Virus record (IMG/VR): IMGVR_UViG_3300029813_000619
Span: 1 to 33,323 of that record
DNA from: a virus
DNA length: 33,323 bases
Direction: 5' to 3' (one strand)
Shown here piece after piece: positions 1-6,900 of this stretch; position 1 is the stretch's first letter, and each line of letters opens with the position of its first letter. The notes under the pieces were generated by a model. That model saw only the letters and a list, made by a program, of their open reading frames with translations, searched no databases and was not told the origin of the DNA. A program made the position numbers and the translations under genes.

Positions 1-333
1 TTAAAATTTTTTAGATCTTGCGCAAAAAGCATAAGAAAAGAAATAACGGTCAAGATCTTTAAGCGAACTTTTGTATTCTTTTCCGCCTGTGACAGCATCG
101 CAAAATAATTCTCTAGCACGAGCAATCTCTCTTAAACGTCCTTTCCAACGAGGATCTTTCAATGTTAAATCAAAAAGTTCAAGAGTTCGATTTATTGCGC
201 CTTCAAAATTGTTTTGGTCTTTATCTTGCCAACGAAGCGCTCGATTTACTTCACTACCGATATTTCCAAGCTGTTCACAAAGCGAAAGTTGAAACCATTT
301 TCCTTTAGCTAATTCTTTATGAATAATTTTCAT
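1..333 (-). CDS. Conserved small protein, probable host gene
   Basis: A 110-residue soluble, mainly helical protein with an ATG start and a TAA stop at the very edge of the window. Landmarks are an N-terminal segment reading LGNIGSEVNRALRW, a central LFDLTLKDPRWKGRLREI and a C-terminal YFFSYAFCARS. From memory, this pattern recurs in a family of short proteins common in Patescibacteria and some other bacteria, often beside DUF5674; no function is known to me. It follows the DUF5674 gene by only 3 bp, so the two are probably co-transcribed. A helical RNA-binding or HEPN-like role in a toxin-antitoxin pair is conceivable, but the R-x4-6-H motif of HEPN RNases is not visible. It lies on the host side of the inferred attachment junction. 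Confidence 0.75.
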   Translation of the reverse strand: MKIIHKELAKGKWFQLSLCEQLGNIGSEVNRALRWQDKDQNNFEGAINRTLELFDLTLKDPRWKGRLREIARARELFCDAVTGGKEYKSSLKDLDRYFFSYAFCARSKKF

Positions 334-336
334 ATT

Positions 337-687
337 TCACTCTATAATTAATTTTTTTACAATTCTTTTAATTTCTTCTCTTATCTTCGGATTCTCCACG
401 TCTCGCGAACGATTATTATACGAAGGTTTAATATTAATCATAGAATCAAATTCTATTAATTCTTCCACACTTTTTTCTGGATAAAGATTTATACCCCAAG
501 TATGTTCCCGTTTGGATTCTTCCTCTTCCATTAAAATTACCTCCTCATCTGAATGTAATTCACCGCCTATAGCCATTATTTCTTGTTTAACATCAACAAC
601 CGCTTTGATTAAATTACCAAATTGTTCTTTTGCCAGAGCAATGAGCTCTTTTTTGCTTATTGAATCCTTTATAATTTTTATTTCCAT
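337..687 (-). CDS. DUF5674 family protein, probable host gene
   Basis: A 116-residue protein. The start is placed at the ATG at 687, where the family normally begins (MEIKIIKDSISKKEL), and not at the upstream ATG at 756. Recognisable family segments are AVVDVKQEIMAIGGELHSDE, WGINLYPEKSVEELIEFDSM, INIKPSYNNRSRDVENPKIR and a C-terminal Lys-rich helix. DUF5674 has no established function; I know it mainly from Patescibacteria and related genomes, where it is chromosomal. Its start codon lies in the arm of a 13-bp inverted repeat. With the rpmG fragment upstream and the small gene downstream, it looks like part of a host operon cut by prophage integration. Confidence 0.8.
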   Translation of the reverse strand: MEIKIIKDSISKKELIALAKEQFGNLIKAVVDVKQEIMAIGGELHSDEEVILMEEEESKREHTWGINLYPEKSVEELIEFDSMINIKPSYNNRSRDVENPKIREEIKRIVKKLIIE

Positions 688-718
688 AATTTTAAACTTT
701 AGTGAAAAATTATGGAAA
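681..718 (-). promoter_or_regulatory. Inverted repeat enclosing the DUF5674 start codon
   Basis: Two perfect 13-bp arms (TTTCCATAATTTT at 681-693 and its complement at 706-718) are separated by 12 nt. In the minus-strand RNA the 3' arm contains the ATG of the DUF5674 gene, so folding would hide the start. Regulation at translation or an operator site are both possible. Confidence 0.5.
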
Positions 719-725
719 CAAGGTT

Positions 726-742
726 CTCCGCTGAAAGCGGAG
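726..742 (-). terminator. Short hairpin after the rpmG fragment
   Basis: CTCCGC and GCGGAG form a perfect 6-bp stem around a 5-nt loop, 16 nt after the rpmG stop codon. The following AACCTTGTTT is a poor U-tract, so this is at best a weak terminator inherited from the host rpmG transcript. Confidence 0.3.
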
Positions 743-757
743 GTTCTTATCTCCATT

Positions 758-835
758 TTATTTCTTTATCTCCTTATGCGTTGTATGCTTCCTGCACCAT
801 TTGCAGAATTTCTTCATTTCAATACACGGATTTTT
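758..835 (-). pseudogene. rpmG: 3' fragment of ribosomal protein L33 gene (attachment junction)
   Basis: The minus strand encodes the end of a zinc-type bacterial L33 protein. Reading in frame to the stop at 758-760 gives IEMKKFCKWCRKHTTHKEIK plus a final Lys, which matches the family C-terminus (compare the Thermus ending [21 protein letters not shown]), including the CxxC zinc pair. Homology fades just upstream of the Ile at about 823 and an in-frame stop precedes it, so the 5' two thirds of the gene are missing. The remnant lies between phage integrase-side genes and host-like genes. Tyrosine integrases often target gene 3' ends, so I infer that this is the displaced host end of rpmG, with the intact copy beyond the right end of the prophage. 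A free phage attP carrying the same segment is the alternative. Confidence 0.75.
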
Positions 836-899
836 TAATAAGGTAGCAGTTCCTTAATGAAATTATGTGTGATTAAAATTTTAAGTGGCTTCAATCAAC

Positions 900-927
900 A
901 GAGTATTCTTCCTAAATTATTTGTCAA
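900..927 (-). promoter_or_regulatory. Promoter reading toward the rpmG fragment and host genes
   Basis: Minus strand: perfect -35 TTGACA (922-927), 16-bp spacer, -10 TACTCT (900-905; 4 of 6 matches). It overlaps the 3' end of the HTH/NUMOD3 gene and points out of the prophage toward the rpmG remnant and DUF5674. It shares its -35 and upstream DnaA box with the promoter at 1244-1271. Confidence 0.5.
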
Positions 928-1234
928 GTCCTTTACTGTGGATAACTTTTAGGGCGTGCCTAATTTTCTCTTTGGTCTTTTTGGAATGCTTTCGACCTTT
1001 ATTGGCATCGCTGATTTTTTTCTTGTGCTGGAAGCTTAAACTTTTTCCTTCCCAGTAATCTCTGTCCCCGTAAGGCGGGGTTTTTCCCGTCTTCTGAAGC
1101 TCCCGATAGTATATTTGCTTCGCTCTTGTTTCTGAGATATTAAAAACCCGAGCTAAATTACTGAATGTCATTTTAGTTTTTAGCTCAACTAATTTTCTGT
1201 TTCTTGCATTTTTGGTTTGCGGTGCTTTTGCCAT
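917..1234 (-). CDS. Small HTH protein with NUMOD3-like DNA-binding motif
   Basis: A 105-residue basic protein starting at ATG 1234. Residues about 20-45 (KMTFSNLARVFNISETRAKQ) resemble a helix-turn-helix, and residues about 65-100 (LSFQHKKKISDANKGRKHSK and what follows) resemble the NUMOD3 motif found in the DNA-binding tails of homing endonucleases and related phage regulators. No GIY-YIG or HNH catalytic motif is present, so it is probably a DNA-binding regulator, not a nuclease. It has its own strong promoter with a near-zero leader, and a 14-bp inverted repeat brackets that promoter, suggesting autoregulation. Its last codons are encoded by the downstream copy of a 27-bp direct repeat. 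It lies between the integrase and the att junction, a typical place for an excision or lysogeny regulator. Confidence 0.65.
   Translation of the reverse strand: MAKAPQTKNARNRKLVELKTKMTFSNLARVFNISETRAKQIYYRELQKTGKTPPYGDRDYWEGKSLSFQHKKKISDANKGRKHSKKTKEKIRHALKVIHSKGLDK
922..948 (-). repeat. 27-bp direct repeat, copy 1 (DnaA box plus -35)
   Basis: This copy matches 1266-1292 at 25 of 27 positions. On the minus strand it contains a perfect DnaA box, TTATCCACA (937-945), followed by TTGACA (922-927). It overlaps the C-terminal codons of the HTH/NUMOD3 gene. Confidence 0.85.
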
Positions 1235-1243
1235 ATCACCTTA

Positions 1244-1271
1244 AGTATAATCCAGCCAAATTTTCTGTCAA
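1244..1271 (-). promoter_or_regulatory. Promoter of the HTH/NUMOD3 gene
   Basis: Minus strand: TTGACA (1266-1271), 16-bp spacer, TATACT (1244-1249). Only 9 nt separate the -10 box from the ATG at 1234, so the transcript should be almost leaderless. A DnaA box (1281-1289) lies 9 bp upstream of the -35. Confidence 0.7.
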
Positions 1272-1292
1272 GTGCTTTGCTGTGGATAACTT
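1266..1292 (-). repeat. 27-bp direct repeat, copy 2 (DnaA box plus -35)
   Basis: Upstream copy of the repeat at 922-948, with mismatches only at two positions. It contains the perfect DnaA box TTATCCACA at 1281-1289 and supplies the -35 of the HTH gene promoter. Confidence 0.85.
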
Positions 1293-1357
1293 AAGGTGAT
1301 ATGACAAGCAGAGGCAGGACGGCTGTCGTATCTTCTTTTTCAATCTGTTCATTTGCC

Positions 1358-2266
1358 TCACGACCTTACGACCAATTTTCTGTATTCTCCTTCCAGCTCC
1401 TTGTCGTTCAGCATTGTATAAACATAGGAACTGGTGAGGGCAGAATGTCCGAGTATGTTTGAGATGACGGAATTGTTCGCACCCTTCTTTGCCATCTCAT
1501 GCCCCAGATGGTGTCTGAAGCTGTGGGCATTAACTGTTGGGATTTCCGCTTTTGATGAATAGCGTCTCAGAAAAATAGACACTGCACCGTTGCTCAATCT
1601 CTTTCCTAATTGCCACCTGCAAGCTCCAACGAATAATGCTTCGGGGTCTTGAAATTCTGTTCGCTGGAACAGCTCCTCTCTTTTTTCTATCCATCTGCCG
1701 AGATTCTGGTTTGTGCCTTTTGACCAGAAAAGTTGCCTGAAGGGTTTCATTCCCCTGCTCTTTTCTGTTTTCACTGTTCCTTTCATTACATCTGCCTCTA
1801 TGTCGTCCATGTTAAGTGATACCAATTCACCGACTCTTGCTCCCGTGTCCCACAGCATGTTCACGAGTGCCAAATTGCGGATGTGTCGTGGGTCATTAGA
1901 GTGTTGCGGAATCACGCTCAATAATTTTTCGTATTCTTCTTCTGTGGCTACTCGTGGCGGTTTATACTCTCGTCTCGGAATCGGAATCAGCTGATAGTCC
2001 ACTACTTCGTGTCCCTGTCTCCCATAAAATTGGTAGAGCTTCCTGAGTGCTATGCTTTTCGTAACGAAGCCGTTCCACTTCCAGCCCAGCTCTGCCATCA
2101 GATTGAAATATCCTGTGATGTCTTGCAGTTGCACGCTCTCAATTTCAGGATTTCTCATGTAGAGACAGAAGTTCCTGAGGTCAAGTTCGTATCCCTTTAG
2201 CGTTCCTTTTGAGGAATTTATCTGTCTCCATTCAATGAACTTATTTATTGCTTCTTTAAATTTCAT
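1358..2266 (-). CDS. int: Tyrosine recombinase (phage integrase)
   Basis: A 302-residue site-specific recombinase. An N-terminal SAM-like core-binding domain (about residues 1-100) precedes the catalytic domain. The catalytic residues are visible: Arg144 in TGARVGEL, the HSFR box (His248, Arg251), His274 in ILGHSALTSS and the nucleophile Tyr283 in YVYT; a Lys near 166-169 fits the beta-hairpin lysine. It would join phage and host DNA at the rpmG-derived junction about 0.5 kb beyond its 3' end. The start ATG directly follows a 9-bp hairpin that may limit translation. No SD is obvious apart from GGCAGG inside that hairpin. It is separated from the late genes by a strong terminator, consistent with independent control. 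Confidence 0.95.
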   Translation of the reverse strand: MKFKEAINKFIEWRQINSSKGTLKGYELDLRNFCLYMRNPEIESVQLQDITGYFNLMAELGWKWNGFVTKSIALRKLYQFYGRQGHEVVDYQLIPIPRREYKPPRVATEEEYEKLLSVIPQHSNDPRHIRNLALVNMLWDTGARVGELVSLNMDDIEADVMKGTVKTEKSRGMKPFRQLFWSKGTNQNLGRWIEKREELFQRTEFQDPEALFVGACRWQLGKRLSNGAVSIFLRRYSSKAEIPTVNAHSFRHHLGHEMAKKGANNSVISNILGHSALTSSYVYTMLNDKELEGEYRKLVVRS

Positions 2267-2520
2267 AAAACTGCCTGCCGAGTTTGGGTTCGACAGGCAG
2301 TTCTATAAAGACGAACTGGTCTCCCCTCTATCGCCAAATCCCAAACTCAGGCACTATTATTAGATTGCCCATTGGCGATAGCGACCTTTGTCGCCTTCCA
2401 CATTACCACCAACATTACCGCACCCAAGAAACAAGTCAAGTTTGGGTGAGTGAATAAATGGAAGGTCTTTTTCCTATTTTACTTCGCTATCAATAAATTA
2501 AAAAACAATTTAAATTAAAA
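2267..2520. other. Repeat-rich noncoding region upstream of the integrase
   Basis: I see no gene in about 250 bp, but several overlapping symmetrical elements. CTATCGCCAA (2328-2337) is repeated in inverse at 2372-2381; GCGAC and GTCGC form a 5-bp stem at 2381-2394; GAGTTTGGG occurs at 2280-2288, in inverse at 2340-2348, and as AAGTTTGGG at 2438-2446; CACCCAA (2421-2427) pairs with TTGGGTG (2442-2448). This looks like binding sites for one or more regulators, or an origin-like region. I find no convincing promoter. Confidence 0.6.
2269..2302 (-). promoter_or_regulatory. Hairpin abutting the integrase start codon
   Basis: AACTGCCTG (2269-2277) and CAGGCAGTT (2294-2302) are perfect 9-bp arms around a 16-nt loop. 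The stem ends 2 nt before the ATG and would bury the only purine-rich ribosome-binding candidate, so it may repress integrase translation. Confidence 0.5.
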
Positions 2521-2577
2521 GCTGGGCAACCGTTAGCAGTCCCCAAAGGTCGCAATGGACTGCTCGTATTGCCCAGC
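2521..2577 (-). terminator. Double-stem terminator of the late operon
   Basis: Two perfect nested stems: GCTGGGCAA/TTGCCCAGC (2521-2529 with 2569-2577) and GCAGTCC/GGACTGC (2536-2542 with 2557-2563). On the minus strand they are followed by TTTTAATTTAAATTG. It follows the last lysis-region gene and separates late transcription from the integrase. Confidence 0.85.
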
Positions 2578-2589
2578 CGTGTCAGATGT

Positions 2590-2697
2590 CTACTCCTCTG
2601 ATTTTTCTTCTCCTTCCTCTTTTTCTTCTTCCTCGCCTTCTGGTTCTTCTGGAGTTTCTTTCTCGTCTTCGGCTTGGTTTTTAATTTCTTCAGTCAT
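2590..2697 (-). CDS. Very acidic 35-residue protein
   Basis: The ATG at 2697 opens a 35-codon frame ending in TAG. The product starts MTEEIKNQAEDEKETPEEPE and is mostly Glu with a few Lys and Pro, with no predicted fold. I do not recognise it. Support comes from position: it is the last frame of the late unit, between a copy of the AAGGTCGA motif (55 nt upstream) and the late terminator 12 bp downstream. Low complexity makes a spurious frame possible. Confidence 0.5.
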   Translation of the reverse strand: MTEEIKNQAEDEKETPEEPEGEEEEKEEGEEKSEE

Positions 2698-2752
2698 TTT
2701 AATTGAGCATCTGAATTATGGTTTCTCCAGACGCCTGATTAAATTTTTATTT

Positions 2753-2761
2753 TTCGACCTT
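2753..2761 (-). promoter_or_regulatory. AAGGTCGA motif, copy before the acidic gene
   Basis: Minus strand AAGGTCGAA, 2 nt after the holin-like gene's stop codon and 55 nt before the ATG at 2697, the longest spacing of the nine copies. Confidence 0.6.
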
Positions 2762-2762
2762 G

Positions 2763-2978
2763 TTATGTTGTTTGCGGTTCATTGATTGGCACTGGTTCGC
2801 TCGCTTCGTCTCGCCATTCCCTGAGTGCTTTCAGGACGGCTGCGATGATTCCAATCACTCCTGCTGGAAGCAGGACTTGGAATTCTTGCGAGCTCAAAAG
2901 CCCAATCACTCCTGCTACTACAAAAATCTCTATGAACCGCATCGCTATTCTTTTTGTGGCTGTATTATAAATGCTCAT
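2763..2978 (-). CDS. Putative two-helix holin
   Basis: A 71-residue membrane protein starting at ATG 2978. Two hydrophobic helices are visible: FIEIFVVAGVIGLLSS (about residues 15-30) and VLLPAGVIGIIAAVLKAL (about 35-52), followed by a charged tail EWRDEASEPVPINE. Size, two membrane spans and charged C-terminus fit a class II holin, which would open the inner membrane so that the amidase reaches the wall. Its ATG overlaps the TGA of the amidase gene (ATGA), implying coupled translation. A copy of the AAGGTCGA motif lies 29 nt before the start, inside the amidase frame. No sequence family is recognised; the call rests on topology and position. Confidence 0.65.
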   Translation of the reverse strand: MSIYNTATKRIAMRFIEIFVVAGVIGLLSSQEFQVLLPAGVIGIIAAVLKALREWRDEASEPVPINEPQTT

Positions 2979-3517
2979 GGCAATTTTTGGATTTCGTTTT
3001 TTAATTGCTCGACCTTCTGCTCTATGGATTTGACTAAATCCAAAAGCCCTTGTTTTATGCTTTCTGGTTTCTCTGGTCTTGCTCGGTAGGTTCTTAAATA
3101 AGGAAGGAAGTTTTTGCCTGGACAGAGGGTGGCTGCTCCTTCTGCTTCTCCGTGACCCAGAATGTTCTGTCTGGGTATGCTGTATTTGACTCGCAGGCGG
3201 GCTACGAGGGTTTCCAGCGTGGCTATCTGTTCTCTGCTGGGGTTTTCTGTCTCGAAGTTGCCTGTCAGGACGATTCCCAGCGACCTGAAGTTCATTGAAT
3301 TGCCTCTTGGCGTGTTGCATTGAGCCCCAACCCATTTCTCATCCCTGCCTTTTTTTAATTCTCCCCTGCCGTTAATGAACCAGTGGTATCCAATGTCTGC
3401 CCAGCCCTTCACTTTTGTGTGGTATCTTTTAACTGCTTCAATTGTAGTTCGGTCTCTGCTGGTTGCTGTATGGTGGATGATTAAGTATTCAATTTTTTCT
3501 GGGTCTATTTTTATCAT
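2975..3517 (-). CDS. Endolysin: N-acetylmuramoyl-L-alanine amidase (Amidase_2/PGRP)
   Basis: A 180-residue zinc amidase that cleaves the MurNAc-L-Ala bond of peptidoglycan. The T7-lysozyme-like fold is marked by YLIIHHTATSRD (zinc His near residue 16), DIGYHWFI (Tyr44), FRSLGIVLTGNF, GHGE (His122) and LCPG (Cys132), that is, the His/His/Cys zinc set. The C-terminal 40 residues form a charged helix (IKQGLLDLVKSIEQKVEQLK). There is no signal peptide, as expected for an enzyme released by a holin. An AAGGA element 5 nt before the ATG is one of the few convincing SDs in the window. It is a paralogue of the amidase domain in the virion protein at 14544-16193, so the phage has separate exit and entry amidases. 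Confidence 0.92.
   Translation of the reverse strand: MIKIDPEKIEYLIIHHTATSRDRTTIEAVKRYHTKVKGWADIGYHWFINGRGELKKGRDEKWVGAQCNTPRGNSMNFRSLGIVLTGNFETENPSREQIATLETLVARLRVKYSIPRQNILGHGEAEGAATLCPGKNFLPYLRTYRARPEKPESIKQGLLDLVKSIEQKVEQLKNEIQKLP
3008..3016 (-). promoter_or_regulatory. AAGGTCGA motif inside the amidase frame, before the holin
   Basis: Minus strand AAGGTCGAG, 29 nt before the holin-like ATG at 2978, encoded within the last codons of the amidase. The same spacing as at intergenic copies suggests selection on the DNA or RNA sequence itself. Confidence 0.6.
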
Positions 3518-3529
3518 GGTTTCCTTTTT

Positions 3530-3775
3530 TCATTTTTGACGGTTGTTGTGTTCCAGCCAGCGGATTAGTTGTTCTATCATGTCTGCTAATCTGGTGTGGC
3601 TTTTTTCTAAATGGTTTCTGCTCTCGATGTCGTCGTGCAGATGGTTTGTAATCATCTTGGTGAATTGTTCGTCTTTGTTTTTTATGGAATTCAAAAACGC
3701 CCTGACTATCATCACGATGGCTGCGACGGCTGCGATTCCTACTCCTAATTGTCCGTAGTTTAATAATTCGCTCAT
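3530..3775 (-). CDS. Single-pass membrane protein of the lysis region
   Basis: An 81-residue protein with one N-terminal membrane helix (LGVGIAAVAAIVMIVRAFL, about residues 10-28) and a long charged, probably coiled-coil tail with several His residues (KMITNHLHDDIESRNHLEKS). This topology suits a phage holin of the single-span type or an antiholin/spanin-like partner. It sits 12 bp upstream of the amidase, in the usual holin position, so it competes with the two-helix protein at 2763-2978 for the holin role; one may be an antiholin. No family is recognised and no SD is visible. Confidence 0.7.
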   Translation of the reverse strand: MSELLNYGQLGVGIAAVAAIVMIVRAFLNSIKNKDEQFTKMITNHLHDDIESRNHLEKSHTRLADMIEQLIRWLEHNNRQK

Positions 3776-3814
3776 GGACTTGACTTGGCTTCTTGGTAAG
3801 TTAAACTACCAACG

Positions 3815-3967
3815 ATGAAACCTTTTTGGATTAAATTTTGGCTGGCAGTGGTCATTGTGCTTTTATTGGCTAATCTTTTTGTTGGTCTTTCTTTGGTTTT
3901 TAATTCTCCTGAACTTTCTTTGCCCGATTATTGTATTTCTCATCCCGACGCTTATTGGTGTCAGTAA
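3815..3967 (+). CDS. Possible small membrane protein on the opposite strand
   Basis: The only plausible plus-strand gene. ATG 3815 opens a 50-residue frame: a positive N-terminus (MKPFWIKFW), one strong hydrophobic helix (LAVVIVLLLANLFVGLSLVF) and a short outside tail ending PDYCISHPDAYWCQ with two Cys. It fills a 194-bp gap that has no credible minus-strand gene and ends 2 bp before the convergent stop of the 1813-aa gene. There is no SD; TTGACT lies 25 bp upstream but its -10 is poor. The protein-like topology argues for it, the strand and missing signals against. Confidence 0.4.
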   Translation: MKPFWIKFWLAVVIVLLLANLFVGLSLVFNSPELSLPDYCISHPDAYWCQ

Positions 3968-3969
3968 TT

Positions 3970-6900
3970 TTATCTCCAATAATCAGCAGTTACTTTTCCT
4001 GCTGGTCTGGCTGGAAATATTGCTCCCATTGTTGGCGGTGCTGATTCTGCTCCCCAGTATCCTTTTGTTGGCGTCCCAGATGGCGTCTTTTTTATTTCCT
4101 CAATTTCTTCTTGAACCATCTTTTTTAATCTCTTAATGTCATTGGGCTGGAAGGTCACTTTCTTGGCTATCTTTTCCGCTTCCTTCGGGTCGTCTTCGGC
4201 TATGAATAGAGTGATGTCAGGAATGACCGATTCTGCTTTTCTGTTCCATTCTCTTATTAAGGCATCGGCTGCCTCTGGTCTTCCCTGCTCTATGGCTTTT
4301 TTTGACTGCAATCTGACTGTGTTGTAGCCAATGGTCAGTTCATCCATCAGATTCCACGCTTCGTTTCTTTTTGCTCCGCCCGATGTCCTGTAAAATCTTT
4401 TGACAGTCAAATCTAAAATCTTGAGGGGGTCTAATGCTTCCCTGCCAAACCCGCCCAGCAGTCCGCCTACTCCGTAAGCCAGTTTCATTGGCGAAATTCC
4501 TAATGCTCGCCCTATGGTTATTGCCAATTGAGGCGTTCTCTCATCGTATTGCTCGCTTGGTGCTACTTTTTCCAGCCGTCTTGGCACGATTGGGTAGTCC
4601 ATAAAAAAGCATTCATTGGTTGCTAATTCTATCGGCGTCCTGACTGCTGGTGGCAGTCCGCCTGCCAGAAATGAAGTGGCTGAAGGTTCGCCGTCTCTGG
4701 TAAATGGAATTGGCGAAAGCTGACTGAGCCACTCTAATCCCAATTTAGCCCAGTTCTGCGGTTCGCCTTTTCTCACATACTCCAGTGCGTATTCTATTGG
4801 GTTATAGAAAATTTGCCCGACATCGCCTTTTGGTATTTGAATAATTTTCGGCACTCGGTTTCCTCGCTCATCTATTTCCTCGCCTACGATTAAAATAAAG
4901 TAGGTGTCTTTCGCCCATTGAGGAATGTCATCGTAGAGGTCTGGGTAATTGAGGGTGTTCCAATAGTAAGTGGTTACGCCTGGCATCACAACCAGCCCTG
5001 TGGCTCTGGCTGCTGACCTTGCTGGATGCTCTCTGAATACTCTGGCGGTATTGAGCAGTGCCTGCCATCTGGCATTAACAAAGGGAATCCACATGTTGAT
5101 GATTCTGGCTTCCTGTCCTGCTCTGGCAAAGTCAATGGTCACCCTCCTGGCTTCGTATGCTGCTTCCAGTGCGGTCGCTCCTTTGGCTATTCCTTTTTTA
5201 TAAACTCCTAATCTTGGTGCTAATTCTATTGCCTCTGCGAAGTTGCTGATTAAACTGACAGGATTGATTACCGCTTTTGTTTTTCTCCACCATGATGGTT
5301 CAAACAGGGCTTTTCTTGCTCCGCTTATTGCTCTGGCACTTTGAATGAATCCGCCGTATCCGCCCTGATTTCTCATAAAGTCATTGTAGAGTTTTGATTC
5401 CCAGCCAAATGACCCTTTCAGCCCTGCTCCAAATCCTTTCAGCCAATCTGCTGGGTTGAATCCCCACTTGGAGCAGAGGATTGCCATCTGGGCGTCTCGG
5501 AAGGCATTGGACAGCGAGAATGGAATGTATAGGGTTGTCGCTCCCCTTCTGAATGCTGTCGAGGTAAATCTCAGGAATCCGCCCATTACCCCTGCTTCTA
5601 CTGGGTTCATAGCGTGCATTGCGTGTCCCAAATCCTCTGGCACTGCCCATTTGGTCGCCTTGCCGTTTATGAATACGCTGATTGAATTCCAATCTTTTGG
5701 AGGTCTTAAGTCCCAAATCAACTTTCGTTTTCCTGTTGCTTTATCTATCTGTTTGCTCACTCTGGCTAATGGTTTAATCAGTTCTTTGGCTGCTGGGAAT
5801 TCTTTTCGCAGGGCAATCAGTTTTTTGGCTACTTCGTTTTTCTTTACCAAACTCACCGACTCGCTCAATCTGTCTATGATTGCTTCAAACGGGTCTCGGA
5901 TGGTTTTCTCTGTTCCTTTCAGGGATTTGATGATTCTCTGCTTGCTCACCGAAAATGTCTCGCTTCCTACGGCAATCATGTCGGCTTCGGCTGCGGTTGG
6001 TAGGTAGTCCAGAACTTGGAAAGGCATCCAGTGTTTATTTTTGGTCACTATTGCCTCGTATGCTTTTTTAGAAATGATGCCCGATTTTAATGCTGGTTTT
6101 AGAATTGCTTTGTCTGCCCAATCCTGAATGGCTTTTTCGGTGTTCTCAAATGCCTTGTAAGTTGTCTTTCCTACTTTGGCTCTTATTTCTCCCAATGCTC
6201 TTTTGGCTTGTTCTTCGGTCACTCCTGCTGGATTTTTGAATCCTCTGCTTGCTCTTTCCATTGCTCTTTTTGAGAGGGTGAATCTGGTGAAATCTGCTCG
6301 GTGTTTTCTGAGCGGGCTTAGAATGTTTTGCAGGTCTCGGAGGTTCATTTCTACTGTTCCTATTCTGCCTGCGTAATTTCTGGCTGCTACATAGGAGCTT
6401 GAGTTTATGTCTATTGGTTTGCCTGCCAGTTTGCTGATGTCATCCTCAAATCTTTTCATTGCTGAAAATCTGTCCGTGAATAGCTTTGTGAACCCTTTTG
6501 GCACTCCTTTGAGCCATTCCCAGAGCCGTCTGGGACGGCTGGGCTTTCCTACCATTTTATCTATGGCTTCCAGTCCGCTTCCTTCTGGAGGAGGCGGTGC
6601 TTGAGCTAATGGAATTTCCTCTGGCGGTTTTGGCGGTTTGCCTGGCGGTGCTGGCTTCGCCTCGTCTAATCTCATTTGCTTAGGTGCTATTTCCTTTCCT
6701 GCTTTTCTGACTGGTATTGCTTTTTTATTTATTTCTTCCAGCTCTTTGACTTTTGGTCTGTGTTTCATTCTAATTTGCTCAGCTCTTTCGGCTACAGGTA
6801 TTTTCTTTACTCCCTTTGTTTCTTTAAGCACTGCTTTGATGTCGGCTTCTGTGACTCCCATTATTTTAGCGATTGTTGTCGGAGGATATTGTCCGCCTGC

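Larger units (their letters stand above)
1232..1303. promoter_or_regulatory. 14-bp inverted repeat bracketing the HTH gene promoter
   Basis: CATATCACCTTAAG at 1232-1245 is perfectly repeated in inverse at 1290-1303. One arm covers the start codon and the edge of the -10 box; the other lies upstream of the DnaA box. Half-sites 58 bp apart, centre to centre, fit a looping or paired operator, most simply for the HTH protein itself. Confidence 0.65.

Noticed and set aside
1301-1462. Plus-strand frame starting inside the mirrored operator arm
   Set aside because: It overlaps the integrase in antisense, has no protein-like pattern, and its ATG exists only because the inverted repeat mirrors the HTH gene start.
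2280-2446. GAGTTTGGG sites as integrase arm-type sites
   Set aside because: They are more than 1.4 kb from the rpmG junction, too far for a normal attP arm; regulatory roles are more likely.
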